Both the position numbers and the translations under genes were made by a program. Below, in pieces: positions 22,158 to 33,909 of a stretch of DNA of 64,000 bases. The DNA comes from Mermis nigrescens (taxonomy: Eukaryota; Nematoda; Enoplea; Mermithida; Mermithidae): positions 284,001 to 348,000 of the forward strand of contig JAVLUZ010000190.1 in the NCBI GenBank assembly GCA_036768485.1. The letters are read 5' to 3'. Numbering within the stretch: position 1 is the first letter of the stretch; every line of letters starts with the position of its first letter. The notes beneath the pieces are model-generated. The model did not search any database. It worked only from the letters and a program-made list of their open reading frames with translations, and was not told where the DNA came from.

Positions 22158-22410
22158 CATAGGTGGGCAGCATCAAAATTCTGGGGTGCAAGATTTTTCA
22201 AAGGTAAAAAATGGTCTTAAAAATTGTGATATGGCGTAAAAACACCATTTTTCAACGTTTCTCATCGAGCACTATCCGTTGGCATCAATAAATTGCGAAA
22301 AAAACAGAAATTTCAAAAATTAAATTCTGGGGGTTATTTTGGTTTCTGGGGGGTATTCTGCCTTCTGGGGGTGCATATCCCCTCAAGCCTTCCCCTCATG
22401 CATACCTGTG
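22158..22410 (+). mobile_element. family-A MITE
   Basis: Starts CATAGGTGGGCAGC and ends GCATACCTGTG, flanked by ATTGGAGG and CTTGGAGC (6/8 match). Moderately diverged. Confidence 0.75.
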
Positions 22411-22979
22411 CTTGGAGCTTCTATAGCCAACGTTTTTTCTATCAAGTGATATATACATATGTATTCTAAGTCTAACAGAGTTTACATGCCCTTCTTAAGG
22501 CTAGTTGGCAACGTTTTTGTTGTGACAAACTAAAAAAGTTATGTTTGCAGAAGTGAAAACAAAAAACGGAATAACAAAGGCAACTCAATAAAACTTTTCG
22601 ATTTCAATGCTCTATATTTGTGCTTTCAAGAAACGCTTATAAATTTGCAATACGTATGTATAATAAAGCTACATATAGTTATGATCACAACAGTGGGTAG
22701 GTACCCTTTTTCGTGGGCCACACTGTAGGTAACATTCACCAAATATTTCAAGGGCATAGCCGGAGGGGGACAGGGGCACATGCCCCCTAATTCTTCAGAA
22801 TTTTCTTTTGATTTTTATGATGCATTTCGTTTTCAAAAATTGAATTGCAAAAGGCAAAAAACGTCACATATTTTCGTCGCCGAATCATTCTTGTTAATAC
22901 CAATGAGCTTAGAAGCTTGAATGAGCTTGAATAATTCAACGCTTTACACTAATTTAATGATTTAATGTATATACTGTAA

Positions 22980-23328
22980 GAGTCTCACAAAGCTGGGCAG
23001 ACCCGAAGGTCCGCCACTGATCGGTGTTCGGTCGCTTTCGCGAGCCGAACCAGTGCTCCAACAAAAACGAGATCGTCCCACCTGAAGCATAAACTCACGG
23101 GTTAACACCCGACTGCAGCGCCGTTGAAAAGGCGGCGTGCAATACCAATCGAATGCAACACCAAGAGAGCACTTTAGGCTCGATCGATTGGTGAGCATAA
23201 TGCAACCAAGAGAGCAACATATGGGGCTCCATCGATTGGTGCATAATTGCCTGGTGAGCGTGGTAGGCATACCGCTATAGCCCGTCTTAGCTCGTCATCG
23301 GCTTTAATGCCTGTTGGGGTATTACCTT
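22980..23328. other. GC-rich unclassified block
   Basis: Noticeably GC-richer than its surroundings, with a repeated motif (AAGAGAGCA ... CGATTGGTG twice, about 23160-23240). It is cut by the hAT-like element at 23329-25590 and seems to resume at 25597-25640 (a GACGTTTGAACCGG stretch). Possibly a SINE-like or decayed structured element. No gene recognised. Confidence 0.35.
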
Positions 23329-24072
23329 CAGGGTGGCCACTCACCCGGGAATCCGGGAAACCCGAGAAAAGCCCGGGAATTTTTTGGCACCCGGGAAACC
23401 CGGGATTTTCGTCAAGAAATTCAGTTTGAACTCAGTTTTTGGAGGCCAAAAATATTGAATTAATAATACAATGTTACATTTTTTATCGCTTCTAGTATCA
23501 TACTAGTTTACGTGTTTTTATATTTTATCATGTAGCATTTATTTCCGCTTTTCTTCTCGTCAATTGTCACATCGTTGATTGCTATTTGTGTAATCTCTTT
23601 GTTTGATATAGCTAGTAGCTATTTGTACTATTGTTCGCTAAGACGTTTTTGCAACAGTGTTTTTTTTGTATTCGGCAAAGATTTTTCCCGATGTACAAAG
23701 ACTTTTCGGGACCGTCTTTGTGCATACAGAGATTTTTGGGAAGACTGAAATTGCAAAAAAGGTCTGAAATTCGCAAAAATTTTCGGCGCTCAGCGCCGAA
23801 ATGAATAGTTGTGTGTTCTATATATCTTTATAATGGCAGAGATTGCGTTTCAGAGGGATAAATGTCAAATTTTTCGGCGCTTCGCGCCGTTTTAAGACGA
23901 TTCTTAGTGATTTTTGCCCTTAGATACTCAGAAATTAGCTAAAATACCCTATCAAAAGTCGAACAACTCTGTTTTTGGGAAGATTTTTGGGAAGACAAAA
24001 ACTGTAAAACGATGTAAAATTTCCAAAAATTTTCGGCGCGTTGCGCCGATATGAGTAATTGTTTGTCCTATG

Positions 24073-25138
24073 CAGGGGCGGATTTAAAAGGGGGCGGTAG
24101 GGGTGTGGCCGCCTCCCCCTCTGATTAGCCGAAAATGTTTGGCGAGATAAAGAATGGATAAGCAATGTGCAATAATTTTTGGCCGTCAGTGACCATATTT
24201 TCTCAAATTTTTCCGGCGCTACGCGCTGGATGATACCTATTAATGACATCTATTTACTTTCTTGGCGACATGGAAGCACGTTTTTTTGTATTTGGCAAAG
24301 GTTTTTCCCGATGTACAAAGACTTTTCGGGACCGTCTTTGTAGATGTACAAAGATTTTTGGGAAGACAAAAACCGCAAAAAAGGTCTGAAATTCGCAAAA
24401 ATTTTCGGCGCTTCGCGCCGTAATGAGAATTGTGTGTCCTATATATCTTTATAATAGATGAAATCGCATTTTGAAAGGTAAAATATCGAATTTTCGGCGC
24501 TTCGCGCCGTTTAAGACGATTCTTAATGATTTTTGCCCTCATGAAACCAGGAATTAGCCAAAATACACTACCAAAGGTCGAACAACTCTGTTTTTACCAC
24601 ACTAAAGTTGCTACCGTACTATATCATAGTACCAAAAAATTGTGTGTTCAAAATGTACAAAGACTTTTAGGGACCATCTTTGTATATGTACAAACGGACC
24701 TTGTACAAAAAAACACTGCCTGGAAGCCATTTTCTGTTCATGTAAAACAATTTTAACATCTATTTTTGCATAGTTTTCTTCTATTTTCAATTAAAAATTT
24801 CGATGTTTCGCATCAAATGCTATAAATACAGGAAATCAAGCAGTAAATCATGCTTCTAGACGTCTATCCGCCTTGATTTCACAAACGTTTCAACGCTTCG
24901 CGCCAGATTTTTGTTAAAGTCAAAGAAATTTATTGATTTTTTCGCACAAAATTGTCTAAAATTTTAAAATTTTCAGAAAAAAATATTGCGTCAGGTGATT
25001 TTATGTAAAGTATACAATGTAAAACACCGAAAAAAACGCCATTTTCCGCATTAAGAGCAAATTTTTGGACCTATTTTTGACTATCTCTGGAAAAGTTGTG
25101 ATACCGCCCCCCTTAAGAAAATTCTAGATTCGCCACTG
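24073..25138. mobile_element. hAT-like element (CAGGGGCGGATTT ends) inside family D
   Basis: Ends CAGGGGCGGATTTA / TCTAGATTCGCCACTG are imperfect inverted repeats. The flanks GTCCTATG and ATCCTATA match at 6/8, and the surrounding family-D sequence is continuous across the insertion. No coding capacity. Confidence 0.78.
24277..24718. mobile_element. family-D element (inner copy)
   Basis: Begins CACGTTTTTTTGTATTTGG and ends TTGTACAAAAAAACACTG. The flanks CATGGAAG and CCTGGAAG match at 7/8. Contains two TTCGGCGCTTCGCGCCG palindromes. This is the innermost level of the nest. Confidence 0.85.
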
Positions 25139-25799
25139 ATCCTATATATCTTTAAAATGGCAGAATTTGCATTAAGAATGGAAAAATGCCAAATTTTCCG
25201 GCGCTTCGCGCCGTTTTGAGTCAATTTTTAGTAATTTTTGGCGTGACAAACCCAGAAATTAGCTGAAATACACTACCAAACATCGAAAACCCTGTTTTGC
25301 CACACTAAAATCGCTACTGTACTATATTATAGGGTGAGAACTGCTATCGACAACTCGTTAGCATCATTGAAAAAGGAATTATGATTGTTCCTAAACGTTT
25401 CGTGTAGTATTTGCATTTGTTTGATTAAAAGTTGCTTGTGCCTTATCCTTTTTCATGTTCTTATCATGACACTTCTTCGTATATAGTGTGCGTTTAAAGC
25501 ATGATTTAAAACCGGGAAATTGTCCATAAATCACCCGGGAAACCCGGGAAGAACCCACGAATTTTATTTGGGAAACCAGTGGCCACCCTGTACCTTCCCG
25601 TCATAGACGTTTGAACCGGAGTTCAAAAGGCGTGTAACTACTGACAGCAGTTTAATACTATTTGTTCGTTGAATGAAACTCTAAATAGGTATACTTATTG
25701 AGTATTATAGCAAAACACGAAAACTATTGTTTATAAATTTAGCGATTTTCTGCTTCGTTTTCACGGCCAAACCTACTAATGAAAAAATAGGGAGAAAGA

Positions 25800-26365
25800 A
25801 ATAGCATGATAAGCATAGCATAGGTAACCAGGATAAACGGCGAAACCATGATAAGCATAGGTAACCAAACCCGGAGCCTGGGAGAAACGGGAAAAACCAT
25901 GATAAGCATAGGTAACCGATTCCGGAGCCTGGGAGAAACGGCGAAACCATGATAAGCATAGGTAACCAAACCAGGAGCCTGGGAGAATCGGGAGAAACCA
26001 TGATAAGCATAGGTAACCAAACCCGGAGCCTGAGAGAAACGGGAGAAACGGCGAAACTATGATAAGCATAGGTAGGTAACAAACCCGGCGCCTGGGAGAA
26101 ACGGCGAAACCACGATAAGCATAAATAACCAAACCCGGAGCCTGGGAGAAACGGGAGATACCATGATAAGCATAAGTAACCAAGCCCGGAGCCGCTGGGA
26201 GAAACGGGAGAAGCAGCGAAACCATGATAAGCATACATAGGTAACCGAACCCGGAGTTTGGAAAAAATGGGAGAAACTGTGATAAGCATAGGTAGCCAAA
26301 CCCGGAGCCTGGGAGAAACGGGATAAACCATGATAAGCATATGTAACCAAACCTGGAGCCTGGAG
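25800..26365. repeat. minisatellite, about 50-bp unit
   Basis: Roughly a dozen tandem units of the type ATGATAAGCATAGGTAACCA + AACCCGGAGCCTGGGAGAAACGG, with small length changes. All long reading frames here are repeat translations (YAYHGF.. peptides). Confidence 0.95.
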
Positions 26366-26399
26366 CAATGCAATAAATTGAAGGATACAAATGTTAAAA

Positions 26400-26918
26400 A
26401 TAATAACGAGGTTTCACAAGAGGTTTGACTGATTTTGCGAAAATTTTAACGTTATACGATTAACATAAAAGTGCTTTTTCGCCACATTTTCTACCCCGCG
26501 GGCGGTGCTTAAGCGCGCCATCCCAGACCCCGCCTGGTTCTACTCCGGTGTACCTGGCTAACCAAATTACCTCCGTATTTGACAAAGATTCTAAGGATGT
26601 ACAAAGACATTTCTGGGTCATGTGCATGACCAACGATTTTAAGGAGGACAAAAACGGTAACAGTGTTAATAATTTCTAAAAATTCTTATAGTTTCGGTAT
26701 AAATATAGTTTTTAAGGGCAAAATCGTCAAAATTTCCAGCACTTAGCACCGCTTGCTGTGTTATTTCTCTTTATAAACTACAACATTGAAGCCTAAACTT
26801 ATGACATTATGACAAAATTGTTTTGTGCAAATTTGACAATTTGCTTTATAGTTTCACAAGCAAAAAACGTTTTGAACGGTAAAAATTAATTGAATTTCTC
26901 GTCGCTTCGCGTCACTTA
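26400..26918. other. intergenic, no gene seen
   Basis: Contains a GC-rich 60-bp patch near 26490-26570 and family-D-like fragments (GATGTACAAAGACATTTC at about 26596, degenerate TTCGCG palindromes near 26745 and 26900). Nothing else recognised. Confidence 0.4.
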
Positions 26919-27458
26919 AGCCCGGTTCACACGAGTGCAATCACCTGCAATCTGCAATCTGAAACCCAGACAGGGCCGTCTGACTTGCACCGGTTGCAAT
27001 GCATTGCACCCGTGTAAACGGCGTTGCAATTGCATGCAACTGGCCGTTTTGGTTGCAAGGCATTGCAGCGGATGGAATGGACCAAGTTCATTTTTTTGCC
27101 TGCAACCGAGTGCAATCCTCATTAAAATTCATTTTTTTGCTCGCAGGGGACGCATATCAATGAGGACGCATGCTCGCTTTTTATATTTTATGCTATAGCA
27201 TCAAAAAAATAATAATACGCAGCTAGCAGAACAACCGCGTGCCTATTCCGATTCATGTTTTTAAAATGCAGCGCTCTGAAAATGTTGTAGGTACCTATGG
27301 TTATAACAGGTTGCAACCCTCAGTCGCACCTGATTGCAGCCTTTGGTTGCATGCTTTAGTTTGTGCCGTGTGAACGGCTGCAATCACTGAAACTCAGACG
27401 TCTGCGACCAAATTGCAGGTTTCAGGTTGCAGATGATTGCACTCGTGTGAACCGGGCT
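26919..27458. mobile_element. PIF/Harbinger-like MITE
   Basis: Termini AGCCCGGTTCACACGAG / CTCGTGTGAACCGGGCT are perfect inverted repeats that extend imperfectly inward. The flanks are the 3-bp TTA (26916-26918, 27459-27461), as expected of PIF/Harbinger target duplication. The interior is full of TGCAAT / ATTGCA words. No transposase. Confidence 0.88.
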
Positions 27459-27859
27459 TTAGGATTTCAATACTATTTTCCCAATTGAAAGATGGTAAAT
27501 TCTACTTGAAAACGGTAAAAGTATCTAAATTTTTTGGCGCTTCGCGCCGCAAATATTTCTTGTATTTTCCCATGAGTTGGCTATGCTACACTACTAAAGG
27601 TCGAAAAACCCAGTTATACTATTTATAACGCTTTACTGTACCCTAAGCATTCAATGCAAAAGCAGTCTTGCAATTTTTTGATTGTGCTCCCCTAACCAAA
27701 ATCCTTGCTACGCGCTGAAACAAAACTTGGGCAACAATATTCCAGAAACACGATTGTTTTGCATTTAATTGAGGTTGTTAAGTTTACTTCTTTTAGTTAT
27801 TTCAGATCAACAGCCATGGTGATGTTATAAGGGTTTTGGGCCCTATATCTATGACTAAT

Positions 27860-27974
27860 TCGTCTAGTAGTATAAAGTTCAGCTAGAATGTAGCTATCTC
27901 CGAAAATAAGTCTAAATTGTTTTAGCTGCTTTCGTTTTATGTGACAAATAAAACTTACTTACTTACTTACTAAT
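27860..27974 (+). mobile_element. LINE 3' tail fragment
   Basis: TTTTATGTGACAAATAAAAC followed by (TTAC)n is typical of a CR1-like LINE 3' end with a polyadenylation-like AATAAA and a microsatellite tail. Only the tail is recognisable. Confidence 0.5.
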
Positions 27975-28189
27975 ATACATCTTGGGTGAAGCACATTTTC
28001 TCCCATGGCCCTCAATGTCCCGTTTAACGTGAGCTATGTACATAAATCCATAAATTAATCATGCCATATACGCTCATACGCTCATACAAGTAGCCAGGCA
28101 GCTAGCTGGCTACTTGTATTACTAGACAGCAGTAGGTACCTTAGCTAGTAGGCAGATTTAATATTACAAAAAAATGGGCTGAATACTTA

Positions 28190-28354
28190 TAGTCTGTTTC
28201 ACTTAACTTTGTGCATAAATTCTAAAAATTTTCATCGACACTAAGCCGAGGGTTACGATATTTATATATCTGATCAATGTTATAATAGCAATCTGTCAGC
28301 TTATCAATGGAGATAGTTTCAAAATTTATGACCGAACTTGTGTGAAACAGACTA
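28190..28354 (+). mobile_element. family-C MITE, mariner-like
   Basis: TAGTCTGTTTCAC and GTGAAACAGACTA inverted ends flanked by TA, 165 bp. Interior shared with 7748-7913 (GCCGAGGGTTACGATA). Confidence 0.88.
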
Positions 28355-28639
28355 TAAATTGTAAATAGACGCTACCTAAATGTTTACGTATCAGTGTTGC
28401 CAGGTGTGACCTTTTTCCCGTCAGATTGACGGTTTTTTGGAGTGCGTTGACGGGTTTTTGACGGGAAGGGGTTTTTGACGGATTTTAATCGCTTTTGACG
28501 GGTTTGACGGATTTTGAACTTGAGCAAGTTATATCATTTTCCCATAACAAAACGCTTATAAGAATTGACAAGACAAACTGTAATCAAATAGAGCAGCAGT
28601 AAAAAAGGGAAAGGGCTACAGTAACACGAACAACACGTA

Positions 28640-28930
28640 CAACCATACATTCCCACAGGGGAGAGTGAGGGAGTATTATCCCTACCTCAAGGCAAGAAAA
28701 TGTTTATTGTCCAGAAAAATGCACGAAATTTGATAAAACACGAATGCATGATAAAACAGCGACTGAACAAAAGGACATACAGATCACGAAGTGATACAAC
28801 TAGGTATGCTCCAACAATAAAATCGTAAAATCAATGTTTAGGAGCTCTTTTTTGAACAAACAAACGTTAGGAAAGGAAGCGACAACATGATCAGGTAAGG
28901 AGTTCCAAATTTTGAGATAGCATTGCGAAA
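28640..28930 (-). pseudogene. CR1-like LINE C-terminal fragment
   Basis: On the - strand it reads KIWNSLPDHVVASFPNVCLF followed by KKELLNID. This is the conserved C-terminal signature of CR1/Jockey LINE proteins (WN.LP..V). The rest of the LINE is absent. Confidence 0.7.
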
Positions 28931-29059
28931 AAATCGTTGAGGTGAGCATAGCAGGACCTCGTTTTTAGAAAAGGATGATACTGATGCTGAAATTTTAATT
29001 TTTTAATTTTTGGTTTTTGGTGGTTTTTTGAATGGTTTTTGATTATTTCAACCAAAATT

Positions 29060-29602
29060 TTTAGTTGAAAAATGTATTGATCGCATTGAAAGAGTTCAGC
29101 GCAGGTTTACGCGAAATATTTTCGGCTTTAACAGCGGTTTTTCTTATAACGATCGTTTAATTAAACTGTCTTTAGAACGTCTTAAAACACGCCGTATTCA
29201 TTTTGCGTTGTGCTTGTATTTTCAAATTATTACTGGACAGTACCATATTCTTTGTGACGAATTTTTCGCTTTCAACAACAATTATACTCGCTCTGTTAAT
29301 AATTTTAAGCTTGTTCTTCCAGTAGCTCGTTCCGATATTCTCAAGTATGATTTCAGTCATAGATATGTTAATCTGTGGAATTCGCTTCCGTACGATCTTG
29401 TTAATTCACCTAGCTTGGAAATTTTTAAGCGCAAAGTCCGTACTTTCGATTTATCTTTTTTTGTAAAGGGGCACGCGTAAGTTGTCACTTAGTGACTGCG
29501 TGTCCTAATTGCTGTCATTTTTATCATATGCTGTATTATTATATTTTATCACGTGTTTTCTTGGACCTAGCAATAAATCATTTGTTTGTTTGTTTGTTAA
29601 AA
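29060..29602 (+). pseudogene. CR1-like LINE 3' fragment
   Basis: Encodes RIERVQRRFTRNIFGFN, then a break, and then HRYVNLWNSLPYDLVNSPSL before a stop. It ends in AATAAATCA and a (TTTG)n tail. It is the last 150 or so residues of a LINE reverse transcriptase protein and is 5' truncated. It belongs to a different subfamily from the LINE at 9152 (tail TTTG versus GTATTT). Confidence 0.8.
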
Positions 29603-30185
29603 AGAATTGAGCACAATTTTTTATCTAGAGCTTATAATTCAAACATTTAGTCGACAAAAACATTTGGAACAACGCAGTCATCATCCAGTCAATCATCAAT
29701 ACAAATACGAAGGAAAAAAGTAGTCATCAAAAGATACGTTGCTCGGGTCGGACAAAAAGCTCATAAATTCTATAACCGTGGCATTGAAAAATCTGACATG
29801 ACCCCTCCTACGTAAATTGGTAGGTACTTGCAAAACATCAAAATCTTGTAATTTTAAGCCAGTCTGCTGCTGACTGTTTTCGCTTCAGTGTGCAATTTAT
29901 TATAAAGCAAAAGGAGAAATTTATGAAATAAATGAAAATGGATGATTAAACTTAATTGACCAAACATGACAAAACCCCAGTCACACTCCCACCCAAGCCA
30001 ACTGAATCTTCCCCCAGCCACCAACTTAAAATGACTGGCAGCAAGGAGGGGCCGAGTAAAAACGGTCACAGAAAAATTGCAAACCATAACTCATCTATTG
30101 GACAAACAAACAAGCCTTGACTTGACTCACTAGCTAGTATCTGTCACCCAAAATTTAGATGCCTAGACTGGACTGGACTGGTCAC

Positions 30186-30452
30186 CACCATACGTGGGCA
30201 GCAAGAAAATTCTGGGGGGGGGGTGCAAGATTTTTTGAAGGTCGAAAAATGGTCTTAAAAATGGTGGTATGGCAATAAAAACACCATTTTTTGACGTTTC
30301 TCATCAAGCACTATCCATTGGCATCAAAAAATTGCGAAAAAAACGAAAAAAATTTTCAAAAATTGAATTCTGGGGGTATTTTGATTTCTGGGGGGGTATT
30401 TTGGTTTCTGGGGGAGGGGTGCATACCCCCCGAACCCCCACGCCCAGGTGTG
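30186..30452 (+). mobile_element. family-A MITE (young copy)
   Basis: Near-identical to the copies at 9091/21539 and 63543 over the central block. Flanked by exact CTGGTCAC (30178-30185, 30453-30460). Three extra bases (CAC) precede the usual CATACG start. Confidence 0.88.
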
Positions 30453-30682
30453 CTGGTCACTCACTTTACTGGAGATGTAATTAGCAACTCCTTCGTAATG
30501 CGAGACTCTTGCTAAAGTAGTTATGAGCGATTGTACAATATGCCCACAAAGTACTCACATGTGAATCCAATTTATTTAGGAAAAAATTCTTTAAAAAGTG
30601 CCAAAAACCAAAAACCATAGAAATTTTTTTTTGTTTTTCCTAAAAAAATACAAAAACCAAAAACCACAAAAACCAAAGTTTG

Positions 30683-30890
30683 CCAGCCCTGGTGTTTTCT
30701 GCTATGAATTTACTTAAAACTAATTTGCGCAATCGTCTTATCTGTAAAACTGTAGATTCAATATTGTCAGTACGTTTTGGTTTGAAGTTCATTTATTTAA
30801 ATGTGTCAAATTTTAATCCGTCACAGTTTATGTTGAATAGCTTTAATGCGTCAATTATCAGAGGGATGAAGATGTTAGTGGTAATATTAC
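30683..30890 (+). pseudogene. hAT transposase C-terminal remnant
   Basis: The frame contains AMNLLKTNLRNRLICKTVDS and SILSVRFGLK, resembling the C-terminal dimerisation region of hAT transposases (M..VK..LRNRL....L..I..IR). It sits close to the 3' end of the 28392-31199 hAT element, exactly where such a gene should end. The catalytic region is gone. Confidence 0.6.
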
Positions 30891-31207
30891 TGAAGATGCC
30901 TTTTCTGATGCCATAGACATGTTTTCCGAGTCTTGAGGCAGGTGCTTAAAGTTTTTGCAATTCTGGTCCAGTATACGTATTTCTGTAAATAAAAAATTTA
31001 CTGTCTGTGTTGATACTGTTTGACATATATTTATTGCAAATGCATGTATGTTTATACTGCTATTTGTCATGTAAACATACTGCTATTTTATGATAAATTT
31101 GACGGTTTTTTGACGGGTTTCTAGCCAGCTGTTGACGGTTTTTGACGGGTTTCTGGCATGCGTGTGACGGTTTCCTGACTAAAGCATCTGGCAAGCCTGT
31201 TACGTAT

Positions 31208-33909
31208 CATACGTCGGAATCGTTACAATATCACGTTTTCTTGCGGGGGGATTTTGACCGTGTCGTTCAAAATAGCTGCTGCTGTGCTGACTCCTTGCAA
31301 ATGCTGCCGACCGACCTCTCCCTCAGTGTTTTCGACTTTTCAAAAAATCGAAGAAAATGTGTTTTTGTAAATGCTTAACGATGTAAAAACGTCAATTTTT
31401 CGGCTATTTGCCCTTCACCATATGTTTTTACAATTTTTCAATTTATCGAGTTTTTCGAAAGTCTGGCATGCTAGTTTAGAAAGGACGAGCATCAAAACGT
31501 CAGAAATACATACATGGGTGGTACTGTTTTTGACGCGTAAAGCTCTGATTTTTTGGGGCTAATACCCCAGAAATCCCTAGCTCTCTAAGTAGTAAGTACC
31601 ATGTAGTGTATAGATACCTATACCTGTTACGTATGTGCATAAAAATAGCCTGTAATTTTTAAAGTAGGTATAGGTATCCACCCAACCTATACTTATTGAA
31701 CTTTGTGTTAACTATGTTCTTGTGAGGAAACGTGGGAGAATTTATGTACGCACTTACATGCATATGCCCGCAAAGAGAAAATCTCGGCTTGTTTCGTTGC
31801 GGAGCATTGTTTCTGAATGAATACCACCTACATATGTAGGTGTAAGCGTAAATGCCATTTTACCTTTTTTTGTTATGTAGTTACCTACATACGTAAGTAA
31901 TCTACATGCCTACCTATAGTTATCTGCACACGTAATGACCTACAATAATACCAACTTGTCTAGGAGTAAAGCTTCAATACCTATGAGGTAAGGCTAAACT
32001 TGCTTCAACGAAATCGTCCAGAAAAACGCAGCACGTGCTTTCCGTAAATGTGTCTCATTTAGTTTTTTCAATGCTAGCAACCAAAAAACGCAAGATGCAA
32101 TAGCGTCGTTGACTAAGTTATGTTTCTTTGCCTAATCATTTGTTTTAATGAGGGGAATCCACATGATAAAAATATGTAATCTTAACGTCTTTCAAGCTAT
32201 TGATCCAATGCAACATTACTAATAGTCCAAATTCTTTTTATATAGCTGCAGATTGACCGCTTATCCATCTAAAATGCGCATTGTTTTCATATAGCGCTCA
32301 TCCATATAGAGTTGAGGTGTATGTTTAAAAGTAGATTTTCTGCATATTACACTCGCTCCGAAGTTAGGAGAAGCAAATTTATAATTAGCCCTCTCTCGAA
32401 ATAATCTGAATGAAAACGCGACAGGAAATAATCTCTGAAAACTACTATAATTCGATTGTTGCGTCAACCACCCATCAACTGACGTTGTCGTGTCTTATGT
32501 AGGAATATAACCTACATAGGTTTGTATGTACCCATACGCACACACTCATACATACACCTCAAAATGTACCCATAACGACTCCCTAGCATTGTCCTTTATT
32601 TATAGGTTCCTATATGCGAGTGATATAAAAGTTTTTATATTTTAACCAAGAATCGTACCTGCGCTGAATAATTCCTGGACAGCAGCTGCTTCAGGTCAGT
32701 TGCTTTTATTCTCATCCGCATAAGAAATTGATTCGTTGATTTTGCATTATGAGCATATTGTACATCAATTCCGCGTCAAACAATCAAAAAATCCCCAAAC
32801 GTCTCAACATCAACTTACATCTTTGTTTTGCAGATGGGTACTTCGTTTTTGTTTCACCGCGTTACTCGCGTTTTTAAAAATTTTTAACTTGAAAACGGTG
32901 TCGTCTGCGATAAACTAACGTTTTTGTTTGTATTATTTTTTATTGCATGCTTATCACTTTCACTTGTTTATTGTTTCGATGAGCTTCTTTGTTGGCATTG
33001 TTTTCGTATGAAAAAATTATATGTGTTCGGGAGGACGGTATTTAGGATTGAAAAATTATAAAAGACAGGTGATGGTAGCCGAAAGATCATAGTCCAAAAG
33101 CAGAAAGAAGTAAGAAAAGAAAGAAGGTTCGATTCTTTCCGTGGATCGGTCTTATTTTTTAGAAGTCGACTCTGAAAAACTGCGACTCTCCAAACCACTG
33201 ACCATACTCTGGCGGGGCGGGGGCCCCGAAAAATTTTTCAAATACATTATTTTTTGCGATTCTGCCGTTACTCGTTCTTTTTATAACCTGAAAACGCAAA
33301 AAAAATTTCGAAAAACTGTCAGAAAATTCGATTTAGTGTAGGTATATGTACCTTATAAGCAAAAAATGTTACCAGGCTTATCCGATAAATACTTGCATTA
33401 CATGCAAAGCTTAAGGAAGCCTGTCCGGCAGACTAATTGAAAAAATTGTTTTAAAACATTTGTTATTACAAAGGCAGGATATGATTTTTACGAACATATT
33501 TTTCTTTTTTAGGATGTACTTTTAACAATTACGTTCCATAACGCATTTTTCAATTTTTTCATCGGTGCTACATCGTACTCTTTTTAATGAGATATTGAAT
33601 TTACGTAAACTAAGCATGTATTTATTTAGGTATCTACCTAACTTTCAAACATTAAGCATTACATCAGCTGGTAAACGTGCAGATATGAATGTTTTGGTCA
33701 GCTCGGCAATAATGCAGTCCGAGAATGAATTATGTGCAAGCTCTCAGAATGAAAAAGATGAAAAATTCTTAGGTCATTTTTTCAATAGGTCAGGATTTGT
33801 TACTAAAATCACCTAGAATGATTGATGAGTAAGCGAGCGCTATTTTTACCGAAACCTTTGATTAAACGTTACATTTTAATGCCCTAATTGGTCTTCCACG
33901 ATATATAAT
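31208..33909. other. intergenic, nothing recognised
   Basis: AT-rich sequence without repeats I can match elsewhere in the window apart from short simple-sequence patches. No splice-consistent coding segment found. Short frames around 33141-33341 and 33565-33816 have no recognisable domain. Confidence 0.5.

Larger units (their letters stand above)
23655..25332. mobile_element. family-D element (outer copy), interrupted and truncated
   Basis: Starts CAGTGTTTTTTTTGTATTCG and carries the family-D interior (GATGTACAAAGACTTTTCGG; TTTTCGGCGCTTCGCGCC palindromes). Interrupted at 24073-25138 by a hAT-like element and resumes at 25139 with CTATATATCTTTAAAATGG. Its expected right end is missing. Confidence 0.75.
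23329..25590. mobile_element. hAT-like element (CAGGGTGGCCACT ends), outermost of a four-level nest
   Basis: Exact terminal inverted repeats CAGGGTGGCCACT / AGTGGCCACCCTG, followed inside by repeated CCCGGGAAACCCGGG-type palindromes at both ends. TACCTT flanks both sides (23323-23328, 25591-25596), a 6-bp match. No transposase seen; the interior is mostly younger insertions. Confidence 0.8.
28392..31199 (+). mobile_element. hAT element relic (TSD TTACGTAT)
   Basis: Ends CAGTGTTGCCAGGTG and CATCTGGCAAGCCTG are inverted repeats. The exact 8-bp duplication TTACGTAT flanks the 2.8-kb element (28384-28391, 31200-31207). Both subterminal regions carry many TTTTTGACGGG/TTGACGG words. It holds a transposase C-terminal remnant (30683-30890), two LINE 3' fragments and a young family-A MITE. 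Confidence 0.88.

Noticed and set aside
25800..26365. Possible CRISPR-like array
   Set aside because: The units are contiguous minisatellite repeats without unique spacers, in eukaryotic DNA.
25705..26390. Four overlapping frames of 90-220 codons on the - strand
   Set aside because: All are translations of the 50-bp minisatellite.
30269..30484. Conserved peptide beginning MAIKTPFFDVSHQALSIG, also seen at 21540 and 63622
   Set aside because: It is the family-A MITE central block. Conservation is at DNA level, every copy drifts in frame, and the same stretch is open on both strands.
32961..33345. Short frames around 33 kb as possible exons
   Set aside because: No splice-consistent borders or domain; composition is the same as the surrounding AT-rich DNA.
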